A DNA stretch of 64,000 nt from Closterium sp. NIES-65 (GCA_948144175.1 CANXME010002307.1:687501-751500); one strand, 5' to 3'; shown: positions 50,161-61,250, numbered from the stretch's first letter. Notes: generated by a model from the letters alone, not told the origin. Numbers and translations are program-made.

Positions 50161-51250
50161 TGCCATCTCTCCCTCCTCAGCTGCTATCTAGTACGAGGCC
50201 CAAGGTCCCGAGAACGCCTCGGCGTGAGTGCGAGAGATCGGGATGTCAAGGGCGTCTGGATCCCCCTCAGGGGCAAGTAGCATGGTGCAGAGATGAGGAA
50301 CAGCGGCCGCAAGGAAACCAAGCTCGAACTGCCTATCCTTCAGGACCTCCACGGGAAAGACAGGAGCACCCCTAGAGAACGGAGAACGAGCAGGGCCACT
50401 CACCAAGTGAGCGGCGTAGTCAAGGCGGTAGCATGGCGCAGAGATGAGGAACTGCAGCCGCAAGGAAACCAAGCTCGAACTGCCTGTCCTTGAGGACCTC
50501 CAGGGGAAAGACATAAGCACCCCCAGAGAACGGAGAACGAGCAGGGCCACTCACCAAGTGAGCGGCGTAGTCAAACCGGTGGGAAGAGGCAAAGTCAACG
50601 ACAGTGGTAACCAGTGCTGAAACAGACAACAGGGGTGCAGTCGGGTGAGTGACCAACGCGGACAAAACACGGGAGACGACACGACGGGAGGCACGAAGGT
50701 AGTCGGACAACGGGACGTGAAGTATAGTGAGGGACGACTCAGGAGGCTGTGGAAGGACAGGAGGAGGTGGAACACGAGAGCGAAGAACAAGGTGGAACGG
50801 ACCGTCTGCACGGTAACGGGACCGACGACGCTCTGGGGACACAGCACAACTGAGGGGAGAACAACGAGTCCACTGGGACGAGGACAGGGACTCAACAGGG
50901 GGAATGGGAGGGGACGGTAGGGGACCGCGAACAAAGCATGCATGTGCTGGGTCGGGGAGGTCGCGTAGTCGCAGTCGCTTTTGCTCCGCCTCCTTTGGCG
51001 TCTGCTGCGACGGTACCTGCCCCTGCTGCTACTCCTGTGGCTCCGCCTCTGCCCTCTCCTGCTACGACTGCAGCTGCACCCGCTGCTGTGGCCGGGACTC
51101 CTGTGGTACCCTCTCCTGCTGCGGCCGTGACTCCTCCTCTACTCTCTCCTGCTGTGTCTGTAATTGCACCTGCTGCTGCGGGCGGGACTCCTGCTCTACC
51201 CTCTCCTGGTGCGGTCGTGACTCCTCCTCTACCATCTCCTGCTGTTGCTG
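50161..51250 (-). pseudogene. Cop-F IN-RT linker with 152-bp tandem duplication
   Basis: 50279-50430 and 50431-50582 are near-identical tandem copies that encode a segment ending GDPDALDIP-like upstream of RT. Further right, 50930-51250 is a CTCCTG/CTGCTG-rich stretch without clear protein. 50551-50943 reads Ser/Pro/Leu-rich in one frame. Confidence 0.7.
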
Positions 51251-51259
51251 CTGCTGCTG

Positions 51260-52610
51260 CTACTCCTGCTGCTGTTCCCTCTCAAACCGCCCACGCTCCT
51301 CTCTCTCCAACCTGAGGAGACGCTGCTCACGGGTCAGGAAACATACAGTGCGCGGTGTAGGTGCCACAGTGCCAGTGCCTCCAGCTCCAGTACCCCCTGA
51401 ACCAGCACCTCCACCACCAACACCCCCGGGGCCTCCAGTACCTCCCAAATGAACACCCCCAAGCTCCGCAGCAACCGGCCGCAGAGAAGCAGGAGGAGGA
51501 AACTGCGGGACGGACAAGAAGCCAGGGGGTGAGGCGGGGCGAGGCCGCCGAGTCGAGGCTGCCGTGTCCTCCACAGGAGTGACCTCCACGCCCACAACCC
51601 CTGCACCCCCAGAGCCGACACCACTAGCTTCTGCAGCCCCAGTACCCTCACCCTCCGCAACTGCACCTCCCGCACCCTCAGACACGACAGGGACTGGACG
51701 CTGCGGGGGGGAGGACTGTAGAGTGACGTGCGACACACATGATGGGGCGGGACGCGAGGGCGGGGGGGCTACCGGGGCGACTGGTGGCGGCTCAAGGGTG
51801 AGGAACAGCGGGGGGGGAAAGGCCTCAATACCTCGGTGGGGGCAACTCGTGTAGTAACAGACAGACTCGTCGAACGTGACGTCATGAGAAGTGAAGAACT
51901 GGTAGGTGCCCGGGTCGTAGAACACCCAGCTGGAGGCGTCCAAAGGGAAGCCAAGAAAGATGCAGGTACGAGTGCGCGGAGACAACTTGTTTGCGCCAAG
52001 GGCGCGAACGTTAGCCAGACAACCCCAGATACAGAAGTCAGCTGCTACGCCCGGAGAACCTGTCCAAATGGAGACCGGTGTCATCCGTGGCTGTGCGTCA
52101 CTGGGCCACAGGTTCAGCTGGTGTGCAGCGTAGCGGACTGCCTGAGGCCATAAGAACTGGGGGGCACCAGCATGGCACATGGAGGTCCACGCAACCTCCA
52201 TGACCTGGCCGATGCGTTGCTCGGCTACCCCGTTCTGCTGCGGTGAGGCTGGTAGCGTGTAAGACTGGATGATCCCTCAACCCTGACAGAACGTCTCCAC
52301 GCGAGTGGAAGAAAACTCACCACCGCGGTCCAAGTGTAGGCGAAGCCCACACAGGCCTTGGGCGCCACCCCACGCTAGTAGCCACGGCTCGAGGACGGTA
52401 GCACGTCGGCCTTCTGACGCAAGGGGAAAACCGTGGTGTAGCGGGAGTAGTCGTCCACCACAATCAGGAAGTAGCGCTCCTGACGTGGCCCAAGGACCGT
52501 GGAGGGGCCCGAGACGTCCAAGTGCAGGGTCTAGAAAGGAGCCGTGGTGGGGGAGAACGAGGAGGAGTGAGGGGCAGCGCGCTGCCGACCCTCGACGCAA
52601 GGAGTGCACA
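51260..52610 (-). pseudogene. Cop-F integrase
   Basis: Decayed core: LHLDVSGPS-type start after TAG near 52532, HLDRGGEFSSTRVETFC (second Asp), PQQNGVAEQRIGQ-type block, then an open frame 52201-51260 with MEVAWTSMCHAGAPQFLWPQAVRYAAHQLNLW, DFCIWGCLANVRALGANKLSPRTRTCIFLGFP and SHDVTFDESVCYY, followed by a Pro/Gly-rich tail and a Glu/Arg-rich end (REQRLLRLEREERGRFEREQ) likely to be helical. Confidence 0.8.
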
Positions 52611-52737
52611 GCGGCGTAGGCGAGCGGGGAAGCGGTGCAAGCGACTCTGGGAGACCTGAGACCAGGCGGTAACGTGCCATCCTATTGAGACGCGGGAACG
52701 ACGGGTGACCTAGACGGTGGTGCCAGAGGACCGACAG

Positions 52738-53634
52738 TCACACGACACAGCAGCTACCTGACCTGACCTGACCTGACCAAGTGTGGTGGGACCTAGTGTG
52801 TAGTGAGTACAGACCAGAGCCCGGCTCCCTGTGAAAAGTGGCCAGAGGGACCCCAGTGGTACCGACTGTGCACGAGGCAACAGGCTCGTCGACTCGTAAA
52901 GTAGTGACTACACCTAGGTCGTGGAGGTGACTGACACCCACCAGGTTCCTGGAGAACGAGGGGGTGTAGTAACGTGTGAGAAAACCTGAGGGAGCCGCCG
53001 AACACGGGAGAGTGGTGGTGCTGCGAGCAACTACACGTCCCACAGAGGGGTTTGCCAAGGCGACAGTGATTGGAGTGCGCAGTGGTGTGAGGTCAGTACA
53101 GTCGCGAAAGAAACAGCTTGACGCTCCAGAATCTAGGGTGAAGGAAAGCCGTGCAGTCTGTGGGGTTGCACCCGAACTAGCTACAAAGGCAGGTGCTAGA
53201 CTAGTGGTAGCTACAGCTCCTACACAAAGACCCTCAGTGGCGCCTGGACTGGAAACAACACACGCACCAAGACTGGAAACACATGTCTCTACTAGTGCAG
53301 CCGGGAACGGTCCTAGACCAGGTAGGTGAGACTCAACTGGTGCAGCAGTGCGCTGGCGAAGTCGCGAGGGCCAGTGCGGTGTAATAGCGTGAGGACCAAA
53401 ACGCTCACGTTGGAGGTCGTCGAGTCGACGGTAGCAGCTGGACAAAGAGTGGGCAGGACTCCAACAGGTGGTGCCAGCACCAGGGCCTGTCAGGGCCCGG
53501 TACCCGCAGGGGCCGACGTCTCGCCCACCGCTAGCTGAGCCATTGCTGGGGGCTTCACCCTTTGGACCCGCAGGTCCCCACTGCCGGGAGTGCTGCGGCT
53601 GGCCCTGCTGTTGTAGAACTCGAGTAAACGCCAT
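52738..53634 (-). CDS. Cop-F gag end with stretched knuckle, and protease
   Basis: A 298-residue open stretch. Near the start is the Cys-His motif C-x13-C-x4-H-x4-C (about 53432-53512; CGYRALTGPGAGTTC then WSPAHSLSSC), followed by RRLDDLQRERFG. The protease LSFTLDSGASSCFFRD (D-S-G) is near 53130, then LPCSAAPSGFLTRYYTPSFSRNLV. There is no PQQLREWY peptide next to the knuckle here, unlike Cop-C, E, G and H. Confidence 0.85.
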   Translation of the reverse strand: MAFTRVLQQQGQPQHSRQWGPAGPKGEAPSNGSASGGRDVGPCGYRALTGPGAGTTCWSPAHSLSSCYRRLDDLQRERFGPHAITPHWPSRLRQRTAAPVESHLPGLGPFPAALVETCVSSLGACVVSSPGATEGLCVGAVATTSLAPAFVASSGATPQTARLSFTLDSGASSCFFRDCTDLTPLRTPITVALANPSVGRVVARSTTTLPCSAAPSGFLTRYYTPSFSRNLVGVSHLHDLGVVTTLRVDEPVASCTVGTTGVPLATFHREPGSGLYSLHTRSHHTWSGQVRSGSCCVV

Positions 53635-53639
53635 GTGAG

Positions 53640-54420
53640 CCTATGCTGCTGCTGGTTCTGCTGAGGGCAGCCTAAGCTGCTACTGGTGTGCTGGGGGCAG
53701 CCTAAGCTACTGATGATGCGCTGGCGGTAGCCTAAGCTGCTGCTCGAGCGCTGGGGCAGCCTATGCTGCTTCTGGTTTTGCGGGGGGGCAGCCTAAACTG
53801 CTGCTACTGGTGCTGTTGGTGGCGGGTTTCAGCTCTTGAGGCGGAGGATTCAGGGCATGGGGGCTCTGAATGGTACAGATGAGACAACAGGTGCGGTTCG
53901 GTGCGGTTCTGTGCAATTCAGTGCGGTTCTGCGCAGTTCTGTGCGGTTCTGTGCGATTCTGCGGGTTGGAGAGTAACGGGTGGGGCGGCTGATTCCGGGT
54001 GAGGTGACTAGAACGGGTGGGGCAGCAGATCTGGCTGGAACGGGTGGGGCAGCGGGTGCGGTTCTGTGCGGTTCTGTGCAGTTCAGTGCAATTCTATGCG
54101 GTTCTGTGCGGTTTTGTGCGGTTTTGTGGGGTGGAGAGTAACGGGTGGGGCGGCTGATTCCGGGTGAGGTGACTAGAACGGGTGGGGCAGTAGTTCTGGC
54201 TGGAACGGGTGGGGCAGCGGGTGCGGTTCTGTTCAGTTCTGTGCAGTTCAATGCGGTTCTGCGCGGTTCTGTGCGGTTCTGCAGGGTGGAGAGTACCGGG
54301 TGGGGCGGCTGATTCCAGATGAGGTGATTGGAACTGGTGGGGCAGCAGCTCTGGCTTGAACGGGTGGGGCAGCGGGTGCGGTTCTGTGCAGTTCAGTCCG
54401 ATTTCTAGTGTGGCGGCGGA
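53640..54420. repeat. Cop-F leader repeats (GGTTCTGTGC type and larger units)
   Basis: 10-bp units of GTGCGGTTCT type form blocks at about 53890-53965, 54057-54125 and 54227-54285, separated by a repeated segment with GAGAGTAACGGGTGGGGCGG. So a roughly 170-bp unit occurs about three times. 53640-53800 has a second, CAGCCTAAGCTGCT-type repeat. Confidence 0.8.
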
Positions 54421-54914
54421 TTTCTGCTCGTGGGGTGGCAGATCGCGGGTGAGGCGATGGCTAAAAGGCTGGGGGCAGGTAAGGCAGCGGGTAGGGCCGT
54501 GTCTAAAGGGTGGGGCGGCGGTTATGACGATGGGAAACAGGTGGAGCGACGCGTCGCTCGTGCGCGCGGCTGCTGCTGTGCGTGCGTGCAACTAACGACG
54601 AGGCCGCGGGGCCCGCTAGCGAAGGAGCCTCAGGGCCCACGAACGAAGGGCTGCGGGGCCGGCTAATGAAGGGCCGCGGGGCCCGCTAACGAACAACCGC
54701 GACGGATGACGGGCGACAGGAAAAATAAGGGAAATGGCCGCGATCGACGGGGGGAAACGGGCGACGGGCGACTGGCGACGGCAGGGGGGAGGGGGTGTCT
54801 ACAGGCGACGAGGCTAAGGTAAGCGCGCTACGGGCGGTCTAGGACGAGGCGCGACTAGGTGGGCCCTTGATGGTCGAGTGATTTTTCCTAAGGGGAAAAT
54901 CTCGCTAAGGTTAA

Positions 54915-54929
54915 CCTAGCTCTATACCA
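54915..54929 (-). promoter_or_regulatory. Cop-F primer binding site variant
   Basis: - strand TGGTATAGAGCTAGG directly after the LTR end TGTGACA. Confidence 0.75.
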
Positions 54930-55062
54930 TGTCACAATGTAAAATTGACTAAAACCAGTCAAACAAGATATATGCAAAACCTAACCCTAGTGCAAGTACA
55001 AAATAACACAAGAAGCAACACCTAGACTAGAACTACACAAGCTATAGAAATATAGTTTGACA
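54930..55062 (-). repeat. Cop-F 5' LTR (133 bp)
   Basis: Pair of 41589-41726; followed by the TSD GGTGT. Confidence 0.95.
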
Positions 55063-56292
55063 GGTGTAACGCGTGTAATCGTCCACAACCAGCAGGAAGT
55101 ACCGCTCGTGGCCCTGTCCACGGACACTGGCTAGGCCCCACACGTCCTGGTGGAGAGTCTGTAGGGGAGCCTCTGTGGGAGGGAACGAGGAGGAGTGAGG
55201 AGCGGCGCGCTGCCACCCCTTGACACAGGGAAGACAGGGAGGAGCAGGCGAGGGTGGGAGGGGAGGGAGAACCCTGGGAAGACCAGAGACAAGGACACGG
55301 CGGTGCATGCTGCGAAGGCGCTGCACCGAGGGGTGACCAAGGCGGTGGTGCCAAAGGAGGGTCTGGTGCGACAAGGCGCGACATGAGCAGGGGGGCGACA
55401 ACTGACCTAACGCAGACGCAGACGCAGCTACCTGAGGGGACTCAGTGGTCAGTGTGTACAGGCCCGACCCCGGCTGCCGAGTGAAGGTAGCCAGGTGACG
55501 ACCCGTCTGAGCACACGTGCAGTGGGTCACACGCTCGTAGGCTGGGGTGAACTGGTGAACACCCGCGTCCTTGAGCGCAGAACCCGCCACCAAGTTCGTA
55601 GAGAACGAGGGGAGGTAAGGACCCGACAGTGTGCCGGACTGGACAGCAGGACAAGGGAGGACAGTGGAGGAGGTCGCACGGTCTGGACCCCCAGAGGGGT
55701 CTGCCAGGGAGACTACAACCGGCCGACTGAGCGGCGTGAGGGTGGTGCTGTTGCGAAAGAAGGAGCGAGAAGCACCTGAGTCAAGTGTGAAGGTGTACGA
55801 GGCCTCAGCAGGCGCAGTACCAGAGAGAGCAGACTCACCAGCACCTGGAGCAGCAGCCTCGCCAACACCTAGAGCAGGAGACGCACTAGCACCTAGAGCA
55901 GCAGCCTCACCAGCACCTAGAGCAGCAGGCTCTATACTTGGGTCAGGCGGTATGCACAGGTAACAGGCACGGTCAGCACTAGTAGGCAATGCATACATGG
56001 CAGTGAGAATAGCATCATAGTCAAGAGCAAATGTATCTACCCTCTGCCCAAGCAGCTCCACCCAGTCGGGGAGCTCAGCCTCGTCGCCAAACTCGGTACG
56101 CCAGGCGTCGCTCAGAAAGGCGAAGCAGCGGGACTGTGTGTGACTAAGCGTCCCACAAGCTTGACCAATCCAAGCACTAGTGCGAATGACGTAAGGGCAG
56201 CGAACTGTACTGAGAGACCCTCTACTCTGAGCGTACCACCCACTAAGCTGCTGGGGCGTGCGGGACTCGTGTGGACGTCGCAGGAGCTGCAT
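55063..56292 (-). CDS. Cop-E nucleocapsid, protease, pre-integrase and integrase start
   Basis: One open frame of about 410 residues: TPQQLSGWYAQ, the Cys-His motif C-x13-C-x4-H-x4-C (about 56124-56200), FGDEAELPDWVELL, FALDYDAILTAMYALP, GAGEA repeats, YTFTLDSGASRSFFRN (protease D-S-G), VSLADPSGGPD, LPCPAVQSGTLSGPYLPSFSTNLV, pre-integrase LWHHRLGHPSVQRL with CLPCVKGWQR, and LQTLHQDVWGLASV with YFLLVVDDYTRY at the Cop-F junction. The best record of this family's gag-protease arrangement. Confidence 0.88.
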
Positions 56293-56301
56293 CTGGCCAC
56301 C
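55063..56301 (-). mobile_element. Cop-E, right piece: gag end to integrase start; 5' end deleted
   Basis: It ends abruptly at about 56301 within gag, next to Cop-I sequence ATTTGGAGG. The Cop-E capsid, PBS and 5' LTR are gone, so a deletion removed the 5' end up to the target site. Confidence 0.8.
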
Positions 56302-57593
56302 ATTTGGAGGAGAAGAGCAGCTGCATCAAGGACCTATGGCAGCTGCCCATTATCCCTTGGAATGGGAAACCACCAGCAACGGCAGCAGCAGCGACAACAA
56401 CTAAAACAACTGAGGAAGGAGAGGAGACTGCACTAACTGATGGGGCCCTGGATGCGGTCAAGAAGGTGCAGCAGCCACAGCAGCCACATGGTGAGGTATT
56501 TGCCCGTGTGGATGCGACAGCTGCATGGGCAAAGGCTTCATCTGGGAGAGGTGAGGCTGATTGGGAGACGTGGCACGAGAGGTTGTGTCACATCAACGTT
56601 CCTATGCTATAGAAGTTGGTGAATGATGGGAGTTTGAAGGGGCTAGAGGTGAAGGGGGCAGCAAAGGAGATTGGGAGCTGCCCCACATGCCTTGAGACGA
56701 AATTCACCAAGTTCACCTTCAGCAGCAGTACGGGACCAGCCAAGGCTCCAACTGCACTTGTGCACATGGATGTGGTGGGCCCCACAAGGGCCCTTTCTCT
56801 CTCGGGCAGCCGCTACTTCTTGACGATTGTGGAAGACCACACGCGAGCGGTGTGGGTCTACCCTCTGAAGACTAAGGGGGTGGTGGTAGCGGCTGTTCTC
56901 AAGTGATGGATGCCGTGAGCACAAAGGGAGGGCGGACACAAGGTGAAGGTGATTCGCACTGACAATGGGGGAGAGTTCATCAGCACTTACTTTGAGGGGA
57001 AGCTAAAGCGGAAGGGGATCTAGCATCTGCTCACAGTGCCCTACAACCCTCAGTAGAACGGCGTGGCTGAGCGGTTCAACCGGACCCTGCACGAAGGTGC
57101 TCGCACTCTCCTTGGGCGTGTAGGGCTGCCGGATCCGTTTTGTGTGACTGCACTGCGGCAGGTCGCCCTTGTGAAGAATAGGGTGCTGGCAACTGTGGGG
57201 GACAAGCAGTGGGTCCCCTACACCAAGTGGTATAGGAGTGAACCAGCAGTCAACATGTTGAGAGCCTACGGCTGCATGGTGGTGTTTCACGTGCCGAAGG
57301 AGAAAAGAAGAAAGTTGGAACCTTCTGGGAGATGGGGTGTGCACTTGGGGCTTGCTAAGGATCACAAAGGCTGGTTGATATGGGACTTGACCAGCCAGTA
57401 GCTGATTGTGTCAAGGGATGTGAAGTTCCTTGAGTCCTTGTACTACAAGGAGTGGAAGCAACAGCACCAGAAGCTTCCTACTACACCACTGATCGTTGAG
57501 GTCGATGAGGTTCAGCAGCCTTCGAGGTAGGTGGAGGTTTCTGTCCCTGAGGAGGAGATCTCTGGGGTGACTGAGGATGGGGGAGAACCTGAG
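56302..57593 (+). pseudogene. Cop-I pre-integrase and integrase
   Basis: DWETWHERLCHINVPML then TAG 56610-56612; CPTCLETKFTKF; LVHMDVVGPTRAL (first Asp); two TGA where Trp is likely around 56904; IRTDNGGEFIS (second Asp); TAG at about 57021 (GI-stop-H) and 57054 (PQ-stop-NGVAER, Glu present); GCMVVFHVPKEKRRKLEPSGRWG; TAG near 57400; VSRDVKFLESLYYKEW. Most stops fit single C-to-T or G-to-A changes. Confidence 0.85.
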
Positions 57594-57899
<306 letters not shown>

Positions 57900-57900
<1 letters not shown>

Positions 57901-58866
57901 CGCCTGAGCGTCCCAAGAGGGATGTGCGCCCACCTGTCAGGCTGAGCTATAATCGCAGTGGCTCACGAAATGTTGAGCATGCTGGAACTGTGGCCAAGCA
58001 GTGTGATAAGGAGGAGATATCACACTACTACTGGGCAGCCGTCCCTGAGCCCAAGACACTACCTGAGGTATTGAGCGGGCCTGATGCTAAAAGTGGAAGC
58101 AAAGTGTGAAGGAGGAGTATGACTATCTGCTGGAGAATCAGACTTGGGAGTTGTGTGAGTTGCCTCCTGGGAAGAAGGCAATCTCTTCAAAGTTAATCTT
58201 GAGGCACAAGTATGGACCTGAAGGGGAGTTGACCCGCTACAAGTCGAGGCTTGTGGCTGTTTTAGCAAACAAAAGGATAGGACTTCAACGAGCTCTATGC
58301 TCCTGTGGGAAAGGCACAACACTGAGAGTGTCATTGGCAATGGCAGCAAACCGTGGATGGCAGGTGAAGCAGATGGACATCACCACCGCCTTCCTCAATG
58401 GGATCATTCTGGAGGAGTTGTATATGTTACCGCCTGATGGATTGGATGATGGGAGCGGCAAGGTGTGCAGGCTGAAGAAGGCCATCTATGGCTTGAAGCA
58501 GGCTCCTCGCACATGGTACCACAAGCTGGAGGAGACACTGCTGGCTGGGGGGTTCAAGAAGATTGAGTGCGACCTCAGCCTCCTTTTGAGAAGAAGCAGT
58601 TTCTCATGCTCCTGGTGTGTGTGAACGACATTCTGCTCTTCTCCGAGTTGTCTGCAATGATTGACCGCGTGGAGGAGATGCTGAAGATGCAGATCAAGTG
58701 TTCCAAGATGGGAGATGTGAAGTATTACTTGGGGATGCATGTGGAGAGGGACCTTGACAAAGGAATGTTGAGGTTGCACTAGAGGAAGTATTGTGAGGGG
58801 CTGGCTGAGAAGTAAGGGCTGCAAGATAGAGGAAAGCCAGCAACCCCACTGCCTTCAGGGTTCACT
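57900..58866 (+). pseudogene. Cop-I reverse transcriptase
   Basis: Blocks in three frames: PERPKRDVRPPVRLSYN before RT, then MKEEYDYLLENQTWELCELPPGKKAI, RYKSRLVA, KQMDITTAFLNG (Asp), LKKAIYGLKQAPRTWYHKL, then MLLVCVNDILLFSE, in which YVDD has become CVND, and KYYLGMHVERDLDKGMLRLH-stop-RKYCEG (TAG where Gln is expected). Not functional. Confidence 0.85.
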
Positions 58867-59616
58867 GTGGAGCCCTGTGTTGATGAGGAGGTGGTGGGTG
58901 AGAGTGACAGGAAGTTGTTTCATTCTATGGTGGGGGCACTCAACTATGCGGCTAACCACGCGCGGCCTGACATTGCCTTTGCTACATCCAGGCTTGCCAG
59001 TGTGGTTTCACGCCCCAGTCATGAGCAGTTGGAAGCGGCCAAGAGGCTGGTCCGCTATGTGAACGCTACGACATCAGTGGGCTTGGAGTACAGTGCTGTA
59101 CGACAGAGGCTGCAGAGGGGTGCAGCTGATTTGAGCAAACGGGAGATGCTCTTGACCTGCTACACTGACGCTAGCTTCAACTCCGTGAAGGCGGATGGCA
59201 CAAGCAGTGGAGCCTATGTGTGCCTATTTGGAGGTGGTGCAGCGAGCTGGTGCAGCAAGAAGTTGAACGAGGTGGGGTTGTCCTTGTATGAGACAGAGTA
59301 CATGGCTCTACATCATGGGGCTAAGGAGGTGGTGTGGCTGAGGCGATTGTTGGAGGAGATTGGAGTTGGTCAGGGGGAGCCGACTGTGATGTTCAGTGAC
59401 AATGAGTCGGCAGTGAAGTTAGCCAAGAATGCTTGTCTTCATGGGCTGACCAAACACATCAGGCAGAAGAGACATTGGGTGAGAAGGCTCCTAGACAAGG
59501 AGGTGCGGCTGGAGATAGTGAAAACCCACCAGCAGGCGGCTTACACTCTCACCAAGCGCCTGGCAGAACCTGAGCATTGGAAGGGCATGAAGCTTGCTGG
59601 GATGAGTGTGCATTGA
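58867..59616 (+). CDS. Cop-I RT connection and RNase H
   Basis: Open 249-residue stretch: FHSMVGALNYAANHARPDIAFATSRLA, LTCYTDASFNSVKADGTSSGAYV, LYETEYMALHHGAKEVVWLRRLLEEIG, VMFSDNESAVKLAKNACLHGLTKHIRQKRHW, ending LAEPEHWKGMKLAGMSVH with TGA. Catalytic Asp/Glu/Asp positions are present. Confidence 0.88.
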   Translation: MEPCVDEEVVGESDRKLFHSMVGALNYAANHARPDIAFATSRLASVVSRPSHEQLEAAKRLVRYVNATTSVGLEYSAVRQRLQRGAADLSKREMLLTCYTDASFNSVKADGTSSGAYVCLFGGGAASWCSKKLNEVGLSLYETEYMALHHGAKEVVWLRRLLEEIGVGQGEPTVMFSDNESAVKLAKNACLHGLTKHIRQKRHWVRRLLDKEVRLEIVKTHQQAAYTLTKRLAEPEHWKGMKLAGMSVH

Positions 59617-59673
59617 GGGTGCATGCTTGAGCTATGGCATGTGGGATGATGGTAGGCAACCAAAAGGGGAGTT

Positions 59674-59961
59674 TGTTATGTGATGCTATCATTTGCATTC
59701 ATGTCTATCTGCCTCCCATCATATGTTTGTGCATTGCATGCGTGGTGTGAGCGTGCGCAAGAATTGTGTTTGGTGTGGTTTGGATTTTATGAGTGTCTGT
59801 GAATATCATTTAGCTTGGGCAGATATCCGAAGTGACTTCTCTTTTTAAGAGCTTCTCGACGAATCAAGAATCGTTGCGATCGGAGCAAGAACGACGAAGT
59901 TATAATCGTTTGAAGTTTTGATTGAGATGCGACGACTTTGGGAAGTTTGTTGAGTGACTCA
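59674..59961 (+). repeat. Cop-I 3' LTR (start)
   Basis: The purine tract CCAAAAGGGGAG ends just before TGTTATGTGATG at 59674, which marks the LTR start. It is non-coding. Cop-K interrupts at 59961, and the LTR may go on at 61455; the 5' partner is not in the window, so its end cannot be fixed. Confidence 0.65.
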
Positions 59962-60092
59962 TGACAAAAGTTAGAAGAAGAAAGAGGGATGAACTAGCAG
60001 AAATGGGGATACAAATAGCAAAACCCTAGAAGGGTTGTACTCGCTATAGAGCACCCCACTACATGCTAGAACATAAGAATAATATTCTGACA
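59962..60092 (-). repeat. Cop-K 3' LTR (131 bp)
   Basis: - strand TGTCAGAATATTATTC...CTTTTGTCA; pair of 61320-61449 with few differences. Confidence 0.92.
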
Positions 60093-60760
60093 CACCCCCA
60101 TAGCCAAAGTCGGGTGTAATCAGCAGAGCAGGCAAAGTAGTACAAGCTCAGGGTGGATCACAATGTCACCACACATTCTAAGCACAAGTTCAAGAAGAGA
60201 TAGTTTAGAGTTCACAATTATGAGCAGAGGTAGTGGTAGTCACAACGGGCAAGTGAGGAGGAGGAGAGAGAGTGAGGGGAGAGGAGATAGGAGGCGACGG
60301 CTGAAGCTGCAGGCACACGGGCAACAGGAGGCAGACTGGCACAGCGGCTACCGGACAGCGCCCGGACTATAGGAGTAACAGGCCCCGCGGCTCAAATAGC
60401 GGCGGACGGGCAACGGACCCACGGGCGGCTGGCACAGCTGGCTACGACTGGGCTACCGGGACAGCGCCCCGGACTACAGGTGCTGCGAACGACAAACTGA
60501 CAACCTCCACTCAACCTCCCGCACACAGTCCCACCCCCCTGATGCACACCCACTGCTACACCGCTAGCTGCACTCCCACGCACCCCCCTTAAACCCTAAA
60601 CCCGAGTCTCCCACACAACCACCCCCCTCAGCGACAGCTGCAGTAGTGGGAGACAAAGGAGGAGGAGGAGCAAAGGGAGGAAGGCACACCGAGCACCCCC
60701 ATACCCGCCACCCCACAGCTCGCCCCTCAGGTCGCCTCGACGGGCGACGAGAAATGGCAG
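60093..60760. other. Cop-K internal region, non-coding part
   Basis: Contains the polypurine tract region and GC-rich sequence with no protein domain on either strand. Confidence 0.6.
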
Positions 60761-60762
60761 GG

Positions 60763-60765
<3 letters not shown>

Positions 60766-60793
<28 letters not shown>
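60766..60793 (+). repeat. Homopolymer run of 28 G
   Basis: Uninterrupted G run preceded by GGGGGA, inside Cop-K. Length may be unreliable in the assembly. Confidence 0.85.
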
Positions 60794-60829
60794 AGGCGTT
60801 GTGGTGAAAGGGGGCCCACCACGGGCCTG

Positions 60830-61250
60830 GTTGGAGGGCGGGGCCGCGACAAGGGGCGCGGCCGCGACGAGGGGCGGGGCCGCGACGAGGGGCGGGGCCG
60901 CGACGGTCGGGCAGGGCCGCTTCGAGGGGCGGGGCCGCGACACAGGGCGGGGCCGCGACGTAGGGCGGGGCCGCGACGGTCGGGGCGGGGCCGCGACGTA
61001 GGGCAGGGCCGCTTCAAGGGGCGGGGCCGCGACGCAGGGCGGGGCCGCGACGTAGGGCGGGGTCGCGACGTAGGGCGGACGCCCGCGAAGGTAGGGCAGA
61101 CGCCCGCCGCGCGCCTCGGGGCGCACAGCGGGCAAAGAACCGCCGCGCGCCCCGGGGCGCACGGCGGGCAGAAAACCGCCGCGCGCCTCGGGGCGCACGG
61201 TGGGAAGGAAAACCGCCGCGCGCCTCGGGGCGCACGGCGGGAAGGAAAGG
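60830..61250. repeat. GC-rich tandem repeats in Cop-K leader
   Basis: 60830-61080 holds units of about 15-20 bp of GGGGCGGGGCCGCGACG type. 61095-61250 holds about four copies of a 35-40-bp unit containing CGCCGCGCGCCTCGGGGCGC. Confidence 0.85.

Larger units (their letters stand above)
41589..55062 (-). mobile_element. Cop-F: Ty1/copia element with short LTRs, split by Cop-G
   Basis: LTRs 41589-41726 and 54930-55062, TSD GGTGT at 41584-41588 and 55063-55067. - strand order: leader repeats, zinc knuckle, protease, integrase, linker, RT, RNase H. No capsid part of gag was found between the leader and the knuckle. Its own length is about 6.7 kb. Its LTR differs in sequence from those of Cop-C, E, G and H, and its integrase differs more, so it is a sister lineage. 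Confidence 0.95.
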
